A model generated the notes under the pieces. The model made no database searches. It was given only the letters and a program-made list of their open reading frames with translations, and was not told the origin of the DNA. From an uncultured Lachnospiraceae bacterium (GTDB lineage: Bacteria > Bacillota > Clostridia > Lachnospirales > Lachnospiraceae): DNA of 19,353 bases. This document shows, in pieces, positions 14,005 to 19,353 of the stretch. The position numbers were made by a program, and so were the translations under genes. Each line of letters begins with the position of its first letter. The stretch's first letter is position 1. Location of the stretch: contig CAKZZH010000108.1 of the NCBI GenBank assembly GCA_937885345.1, positions 1-19,353 of the forward strand. Direction: 5' to 3'.

Positions 14005-14958
14005 ATGGAAATACCTGTTTTTATAATTAACGGATTCCTTGAAGCGGGTAAGACGACATTCATCAAAGATACGCTCAAATCTGAGGATTTTAACGATGGA
14101 ACGAGGACGCTTATTCTTGCATGCGAGGAAGGCGAGGAGGAGTACGACCAGGCAGAAATGAGCCTGGTAACGGCTGCTGTGGAATATATCGAGGATATTG
14201 AAGATGTCAATCCCAAGATGTTTTCAAAGCTCTGTGATAAATATAAAGCAGAGCGCATTTTCGTTGAATATAACGGAATGTGGGATCTTCAGGCTTTTGT
14301 CGATAAAATGCCCAAATTCTTCCAGATTGTGCAGGTCATAACACTTGTAAATGCAGAGACGTACGATATGTATCTTGCCAATATGATGAAGGTTATGATG
14401 GAGCAGTATAAATTAGCCGAGATGGTCATCTTTAACAGATGTACCAAGGATTCCGACAGAGCTTCATACAGAAGAAGCGTTAAGGCGGTCAACGGAAGGG
14501 CTCAGGTGTATTTTGAGTCATCGGACGGAAGTTCGAACGAGATCAACGAAGTGCTCCCGTTTGATGTTGACGCCGATAAAATAGAACTTTCCGATGAGGA
14601 TTTCGGCTTGTGGTATATGGACGCTATGGAGAATCCGCAGAAATACGACGGCAAAGAGATATTAACCAAAGCGGTTGTATATAAGCCCAAAGAACTTTGG
14701 CGAAACAATGAGTTTGCTCCGGGCAGATTTGCAATGACCTGCTGTGTTGAGGATGTAAGGTATATAGGATTTAAGTGCAAACTTAATGAAGAAACCAAGA
14801 AAACCCTTGAGGATTATGAGGACAGGGATTTTATCATTCTTGTTGCGGATTGCAAAAACGAATTCTGCAAGGAGTATAAGGGTGATGGCATTGTACTTTA
14901 CGCCAAGGAAATCTATCCGACCGAAAGGCCTAAGGATGATCTGGTATATTTTAATTAA
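14005..14958 (+). CDS. Divergent G3E-type GTPase fused to a YcgQ-like C-terminal domain
   Basis: 317-aa cytoplasmic protein. The N-terminal ~1-185 has a G3E-like P-loop, GFLEAGKTT (10-18), but lacks the CxCC motif and His-rich loop. The ENEFGE region is changed to ACEEGEEEYD (39-48), EPSG to EYNG (88-91), and NKxD to NRCT (144-147). The C-terminal ~215-317 resembles the terminal soluble domain of YcgQ/TIGR03943 (DUF1980): a KAVVYKP strand, then the hallmark RFAMTCCVED (241-250) with Cys246-Cys247, then an IGFKC strand and closing beta strands. In B. subtilis ycgRQ and the G3E gene yciC are both Zur-controlled (recalled knowledge), which points to zinc. The membrane part of YcgQ is absent. Start: the ATG at 14005 with GGAG ten bases upstream; a start at 13975 would overlap the preceding gene. 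A terminator follows. Probably works with the upstream GTPase. Confidence 0.8.
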   Translation: MEIPVFIINGFLEAGKTTFIKDTLKSEDFNDGTRTLILACEEGEEEYDQAEMSLVTAAVEYIEDIEDVNPKMFSKLCDKYKAERIFVEYNGMWDLQAFVDKMPKFFQIVQVITLVNAETYDMYLANMMKVMMEQYKLAEMVIFNRCTKDSDRASYRRSVKAVNGRAQVYFESSDGSSNEINEVLPFDVDADKIELSDEDFGLWYMDAMENPQKYDGKEILTKAVVYKPKELWRNNEFAPGRFAMTCCVEDVRYIGFKCKLNEETKKTLEDYEDRDFIILVADCKNEFCKEYKGDGIVLYAKEIYPTERPKDDLVYFN

Positions 14959-14963
14959 TGATC

Positions 14964-14999
14964 AAAAAGGCGGCGTTTTATAATAGCACCGCCCTTTTT
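14964..14999 (+). terminator. Terminator after the G3E gene pair
   Basis: AAAAAGGCGG (14964-14973) pairs with CCGCC(C)TTTTT (14989-14999), with one bulged C, around a 15-nt AT-rich loop. The T run lies within the 3' arm. It is placed 5 bp after the stop codon of the second G3E gene and closes the arcC-G3E-G3E unit. Confidence 0.7.
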
Positions 15000-15028
15000 G
15001 AAGATAAACAAGGTGGATGAGGCTTGCT

Positions 15029-16888
15029 ATGAAAAAAAGAATTCTTACGATAATTGCTGTTATGATGGTTGCGGTATGCATCAGCGGATGTATGACGACG
15101 TCTGTTTTTAATGCACTCTTTTCGTCATCATCGTCCTCGCAGGGCCAGTCAAGCAGTTATTCGCCGTTTGACTATTCGAGAAGTGACAATTCGGGTTCGG
15201 ATATTTATTCGGAAACGAATAATGAAGACTTTGATAAATACTGTGAAGAAATTTTTGCCAAAACCTATGAATCAAGTGCGTTTGATTCGCATTTTGTTAT
15301 GTATGATCCTTCCAATTACGGGATAGAATATGACGAAGAGGATTACATAATCGGAAGCATATCCTATGACAGTCTTGTCAACGACAACGAGGATACAGAG
15401 AGCGAACTGAATGAGCTTCATAGATTTGACCGTGAGAGCCTTTCAAAAGAACAGCAGATCACATATGATACGCTTGAGAAATATCTTCTTAATCAGCAGG
15501 AGTATGTCGGTCTCGAAAAATATTATAACTATTTCGAACCAAGAAACGGAGTGGTCGCCAATCTTCAGATAAATTTTACCGAATATACATTTCACGGTGA
15601 GGATGACGTTAAACACTATCTACTGTTTCTTAAAGATAGCGAGCGCTTCCTTAATGAAGGTGTAACATATATTAAAGACCGTTACGATGCCGGAATGTTT
15701 ATGAGTGATAAGGCGGCAGACATCGTGATCGAAAACTGCGAGACGATCATAAACGCCGATCCTGATCCAATGGTTGAGTCTTTCAATGATAAAATAGATG
15801 CTCTTGATATTGATGCGGATAAGGCTGATGAGTATAAGGCGCTTAACGAAGAATATGTTGAGAAATATTACAAAGCCGGAATGGCTGCGGTTAAAGAGTG
15901 CGTAGAAGGCCTTAAGGGTAATCCGCTTTATTCGGAGAATGTCGGACTTTGCGCTTATGGTGAGGAAGCTCTTAAATATTATGAGGCTTTATTCCATGAT
16001 CAGACCAGTTCGTCTATGTCCGTAGAAGAAGGAATAGACCTCCTTGAAGAACAGATGGATACTTTGATGGAGCAGTTTACATACTATATTATGTATACGG
16101 AAGCCGGTACGGAGTATTTTGAATACTCGGTTCCGATGACCGATCCCGTCGAAATCATAGATTTTCTGATGGATAATTATGAGGCTGATCTTCCTACCGC
16201 TTATACGCTGGATTACACCGTGGACTATCTTGATCCTGCCTGCGAAATAGAGAATGTAGTCGCTTATTATATGCCTGCACCGATTGATAATATAACCATC
16301 AATTCCATTAAAATAAACGCCTCGCAGATTGATGATACCAAAACTTTGTATCACGCATTGGCACATGAAGGTTTTCCCGGACATATGTATCAGTTTGACA
16401 GTTTCTATGGAAATGAGAAGTTCTGCGATCTGCGTAAAATACTTAATTTTATAGGCGCTTCTGAGGGCTGGGCCGAGTATGCGGCTGATATCGCATATAA
16501 TTATCTTGATTGCTCCGAGGGTCTGAAAGAGGCTCTTAAACTGGATAATCTTCTCGGCTACATCCTGATCGCGCGCATAGATATCGGTGTTAATTACGAA
16601 GGGTGGACGGTTTCTGATGTAGCCGATTATATGACGGAGAAAGGCTTTGAATCAAGTTATGCCGAATATTACTATGATGAGGTTATTTATTCTCCCGGCA
16701 CATATTTTCCGTATTCCATCGGGCATATAATGCTTAACGAATTGAAAAACAGGGCGTATAATGAACTTGGAGACAGATTCAGTGTGAAGGCATTCAATTC
16801 ATGGATCATAGAGGACATGGGTATCACGCATTTCGATATATATTATGATCATTTTGACGAGTGGCTTAATTCGCAGCTTATAGTGTAA
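15029..16888 (+). CDS. DUF885-family lipoprotein, predicted metallopeptidase
   Basis: 619-aa exported lipoprotein. A short positive start (MKKR), a hydrophobic stretch and the lipobox CISGC put the lipidated Cys at residue 21. A Ser-rich linker (about 32-58) then holds the catalytic domain away from the membrane outer face. The DUF885 zinc signature is AHEGFPGH (445-452), with H446, E447 and H452, and the partner ASEGWAEYAA (477-486) supplies E479. The closing PGTYFPYSIGHIMLNEL (556-572) and the ALGDRF-like NELGDRFSVKAF region are also typical. DUF885 proteins are expected to be zinc carboxypeptidases or oligopeptidases; the substrate here is unknown. Start: the second ATG (15029) has GAGG at good spacing and gives a clean signal peptide; the ATG at 15017 is only 3 nt from its ribosome site. 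It probably begins an operon with the next two genes (26- and 39-bp gaps). Confidence 0.9.
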   Translation: MKKRILTIIAVMMVAVCISGCMTTSVFNALFSSSSSSQGQSSSYSPFDYSRSDNSGSDIYSETNNEDFDKYCEEIFAKTYESSAFDSHFVMYDPSNYGIEYDEEDYIIGSISYDSLVNDNEDTESELNELHRFDRESLSKEQQITYDTLEKYLLNQQEYVGLEKYYNYFEPRNGVVANLQINFTEYTFHGEDDVKHYLLFLKDSERFLNEGVTYIKDRYDAGMFMSDKAADIVIENCETIINADPDPMVESFNDKIDALDIDADKADEYKALNEEYVEKYYKAGMAAVKECVEGLKGNPLYSENVGLCAYGEEALKYYEALFHDQTSSSMSVEEGIDLLEEQMDTLMEQFTYYIMYTEAGTEYFEYSVPMTDPVEIIDFLMDNYEADLPTAYTLDYTVDYLDPACEIENVVAYYMPAPIDNITINSIKINASQIDDTKTLYHALAHEGFPGHMYQFDSFYGNEKFCDLRKILNFIGASEGWAEYAADIAYNYLDCSEGLKEALKLDNLLGYILIARIDIGVNYEGWTVSDVADYMTEKGFESSYAEYYYDEVIYSPGTYFPYSIGHIMLNELKNRAYNELGDRFSVKAFNSWIIEDMGITHFDIYYDHFDEWLNSQLIV

Positions 16889-16914
16889 AATGCTTATCAC
16901 GAAGGAGGAGTATT

Positions 16915-17466
16915 ATGGCTGAAAGACAGATTTTACCGGGTGAGATTTACAGACATTTTAAGAACAAATTATATCAGATAGTTGCAATCGCTTATCATTC
17001 CGAGACTAAGGAAAAATATGTCGTTTATCAGGCCCTTTACGGGGATTACAAGAATTATGTAAGGCCTTATGACATGTTTATAAGTGAGGTCGATCATGAG
17101 AAATATCCCATGGTCATTCAGAAATACAGATTCGAAAAGGTTGAGCCCAAGCATATTGAGGATGCCGAGTCGGACTCTTATGATGCGCCCGGCAAAGTAC
17201 AGTGGGTGAATCCGGCTGCAGGCGCTTCGGGTGCTGCGCCGGATGGTGTCGATCCGCTTCTTATCGGATTTCTTGATAAGGATAACAGCAAGGACAGAAT
17301 AGAGTATCTTAAGCTTAATAGAGCGAAGATCGATGACAAGCTGATCAATGATATAGCCGCATCGCTTGATATTACGATCAATGAGGGAGATATTGACAGC
17401 AGATATTCGTCGCTCTTAAGCTGCCTGTCAACGATGGCCAGATTCGAAACGGGAAGGCTCAGATAG
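16915..17466 (+). CDS. DUF1653 protein with conserved C-terminal extension
   Basis: 183-aa soluble protein. Residues 7-60 are a typical DUF1653 domain: PGEIYRHFKNKLYQIV, then AYHSETKEKYVVYQALYG (26-43), then VRPYDMF (49-55). The function of DUF1653 is not established to my knowledge; it is a small beta-rich fold found alone or fused. A linker rich in Ala, Gly and Pro (about 90-113) leads to a helical C-terminal domain (114-183: LLIGFLDKDN.., INDIAASLDITINEGDIDSRYSSLLSCLS) of a kind I recall from other Lachnospiraceae DUF1653 proteins. There is no signal peptide or membrane segment. The ribosome site AAGGAGGAG is near perfect, suggesting good translation. It lies 26 bp after the DUF885 gene and 39 bp before the DUF2079 gene. 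Confidence 0.88.
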   Translation: MAERQILPGEIYRHFKNKLYQIVAIAYHSETKEKYVVYQALYGDYKNYVRPYDMFISEVDHEKYPMVIQKYRFEKVEPKHIEDAESDSYDAPGKVQWVNPAAGASGAAPDGVDPLLIGFLDKDNSKDRIEYLKLNRAKIDDKLINDIAASLDITINEGDIDSRYSSLLSCLSTMARFETGRLR

Positions 17467-17505
17467 AAGGCGGCATAGCAAAGAATAAAATGGGAGCAAA
17501 CAGGG

Positions 17506-19299
17506 ATGAAGGGTATTTTTGCAGACATCAAAAAAGGTCTTACAATTGAATCCGTATCAATAAGGCTTGTAATGGCCTGGATTTTGGTTGCTCTTTTATA
17601 TTATTTCAGAACCGGAGCACCGTTCTACGAGGCAACATATATGTCGAGGATTAATATCCCGATGTTTATATGCTTTGTAGCATTGGTATTTGCAGCCTTC
17701 TGCGTACTGTCTGCAAGCAAATATTTTAAATGGGTTGAAATATATGGCCCTACGATCCTGCTTACGTTATATACTCTTGTAACGGTATATGCGTACAGCG
17801 AACTTGTTTATATAGTCATAATGCTCCTTCTGGTGCTTGCTTCGATCATCTATGCGGTACGCAAGACAACCGGCTTTGCAGAGATCAGATCGCTGTGGAC
17901 GGTCAGGGTGATCTACATCGTGATGGCGGCGTATTTTATAGTGATGGCGGGTGCTATCGGCGTTTACAGATACCTTTCTTTTTCCAATTCGACATTTGAT
18001 ATGGGTATCTGGTCGCAGATGTTCCACTATATGAAGACGACATTCAGACCGCTGACAACGGTTGAGAGAAATGAGCTTTTAAGCCATTTTGCGGTGCATT
18101 ATTCGCCGATCTATTATGCATATCTTCCGATCTTTGCGATTTTCGAGTCGCCCATAACCCTATCGATCCTTCAGGTTTTGACGCTTATAAGCGGAATTGT
18201 TCCGCTTTATCTTCTGTGCAGACAATTCAAACTTAGCAATACGGCAACGGCACTTTTTGGGATACTTTTTGCGCTTTATCCGGCGCTTGCGTGCGGAACG
18301 AGCTACGATCTCCATGAGAACTGCTTTTTGACGCCGCTTGTTCTGTGGATATTTTACTTCGCGGAAAAGGATGATCTCAAGGGACTTATTATATTCTCGG
18401 TGCTCACGATCCTTGTAAAAGAAGATGCTTTTATTTATGTTTTTGTGATCGCCGTATTTATGATGTTCCATAAGAGACAGTATGTGCGCTATATAATAAT
18501 GGCACTGTTTTCTCTGCTTGCTTTTCTGATCATTTCATATTGTCTGTCGGTACTCGGAGAAGGCGTTATGGACAGCAGGTACAGCTCCTTCAGCGTGGCG
18601 GGAGAGAGCGGAGTAACTGCCGTGGTCAAAAATATAATTACAAACCCTGCATTTTTTATTAAAGAGTGCTTTCAGACGGACAGAATAGAATTCCTTCTGC
18701 AGCTCTTTGTGCCGCTTGCTTTTATGCCGATCCTTAAGATCAAAGGATATTATCTGATACTCCTTTTGCCGATGATGATCGTAAATCTTGCGGCCAACTG
18801 GGTATATCAGTACAATATCAATTTTCAGTATGCATTCGGAACCATTGCGATCCTGATGTATATGGCGATTTCATCCTACTCGAATATGAGCGATTCCGCG
18901 AGGCGGACATTTCTGTCGTTTGCACTTTGTGCGACCGTCGTTTTCGTGCCTATTACCTCGCTTAAGCTCACAGTAAAATACATAAGCAGATATTACAATA
19001 ATGCCGAGAAATATAATGCGGTGGAGCAGGCCATAAAGGATAATGTCCCGAATGACGCATCGGTGCTTGCCAGTACATTTTATGTTCCGCATCTCTTTGA
19101 TCGTGACGAGCTGTATATGTACAACGGTTATTACGGATATGACGATCCGCTTGAATATGAGTGCGATTATATCGTCCTTGACACTTCGGGCGGTGAGGTT
19201 TCGACAGCGGACATAAAATATCTTGACCGCAACGGCTACGATATAAAGTATGAAATTGAAGGAAGAATAGTGATCCTGGAAAAGAATTTTATTAACTGA
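17506..19299 (+). CDS. DUF2079 multi-spanning membrane protein
   Basis: 597-aa integral membrane protein. Roughly 11-13 hydrophobic segments run from residue ~18 to ~490, followed by a ~105-residue soluble C-terminal tail containing NDASVLAS and YIVLDTSGGEVS, of the kind seen at the end of DUF2079 proteins. Family motifs: FDMGIWSQ (164-171), the SHFAVHYSPI block (193-202), a Pro-Leu-Tyr helix (231-236), SYDLHENCFLTPL (266-278) and LVKEDA (303-308). DUF2079 is related to the GT-C membrane glycosyltransferase/mannosyltransferase-like families, and the acidic/His residues in the first loop fit a lipid-sugar transferase, but the activity is not established. The start ATG at 17506 has GGGAG nine bases upstream. 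It is the last gene of the run; the 54 bp that follow contain no recognisable complete terminator before the window ends. Confidence 0.9.
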   Translation: MKGIFADIKKGLTIESVSIRLVMAWILVALLYYFRTGAPFYEATYMSRINIPMFICFVALVFAAFCVLSASKYFKWVEIYGPTILLTLYTLVTVYAYSELVYIVIMLLLVLASIIYAVRKTTGFAEIRSLWTVRVIYIVMAAYFIVMAGAIGVYRYLSFSNSTFDMGIWSQMFHYMKTTFRPLTTVERNELLSHFAVHYSPIYYAYLPIFAIFESPITLSILQVLTLISGIVPLYLLCRQFKLSNTATALFGILFALYPALACGTSYDLHENCFLTPLVLWIFYFAEKDDLKGLIIFSVLTILVKEDAFIYVFVIAVFMMFHKRQYVRYIIMALFSLLAFLIISYCLSVLGEGVMDSRYSSFSVAGESGVTAVVKNIITNPAFFIKECFQTDRIEFLLQLFVPLAFMPILKIKGYYLILLLPMMIVNLAANWVYQYNINFQYAFGTIAILMYMAISSYSNMSDSARRTFLSFALCATVVFVPITSLKLTVKYISRYYNNAEKYNAVEQAIKDNVPNDASVLASTFYVPHLFDRDELYMYNGYYGYDDPLEYECDYIVLDTSGGEVSTADIKYLDRNGYDIKYEIEGRIVILEKNFIN

Positions 19300-19353
19300 C
19301 GTAGGGTAAAGTTTTTGTAGGGATTTTAGAAATAGAAAAAGCATCCAATCTCT

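Noticed and set aside
14979..14984. TATAAT in the loop of the terminator after the second G3E gene, as promoter for the DUF885 gene
   Set aside because: No acceptable -35 at 16-18 bp and no upstream TG; the AT-rich loop explains it.

Overview
The window looks like a chromosomal segment of a moderate-GC anaerobic Firmicute, most likely a Lachnospiraceae member (Butyrivibrio/Roseburia-like). This is inferred from strong AAGGAGG-type ribosome sites, extended -10 promoters of the form TGnTATAAT, several degenerate GGDEF-EAL proteins, a lineage-typical DUF1653 protein and a eukaryotic-type NADP isocitrate dehydrogenase. No rRNA, tRNA, CRISPR array, insertion sequence or phage gene was seen. Gene density is high; the largest gap is about 200 bp and holds two divergent promoters.

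Left part (1-7594). The 3' end of an O-acetylhomoserine sulfhydrylase gene (metY) on the + strand converges on a three-gene minus-strand operon. In transcription order the operon is a MurE-like Mur ligase (5868-4339), a membrane GGDEF-EAL protein with a ruined EAL active site (4327-2360), and a paralogous membrane GGDEF-EAL protein with an intact EAL site (2356-437). The junctions are extremely tight: a ribosome site made from the murE stop codon, then a 3-bp gap. A clear promoter with a leader hairpin precedes murE. Upstream on the same strand is prfC (release factor 3), with its own terminator and promoter.

Middle part (7595-11935). A divergent promoter region drives prfC leftward and a small acidic protein of unknown function rightward. 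Next comes a REC-GGDEF-EAL-REC protein whose two receiver domains are broken in complementary ways, behind a promoter with a stem-loop at the predicted transcript start. Then comes icd, followed by a terminator-like hairpin.

Right part (11936-19353). Carbamate kinase (arcC) is followed by two tandem G3E (CobW/YciC-like) metallochaperone GTPases. The first has a 22-histidine, 5-cysteine metal-binding loop and a CxCC motif. The second lacks both but carries a C-terminal domain resembling the end of YcgQ (TIGR03943/DUF1980). A terminator closes this cluster. A last run holds a DUF885 lipoprotein metallopeptidase, a DUF1653 protein and a DUF2079 multi-spanning membrane protein.

Two themes stand out. 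First, there are three EAL proteins with no intact GGDEF domain, so the local c-di-GMP genes are biased to hydrolysis or sensing; two of them are tied to a cell-wall ligase. Second, the paired G3E proteins may be a two-part metal (probably zinc) handling system.
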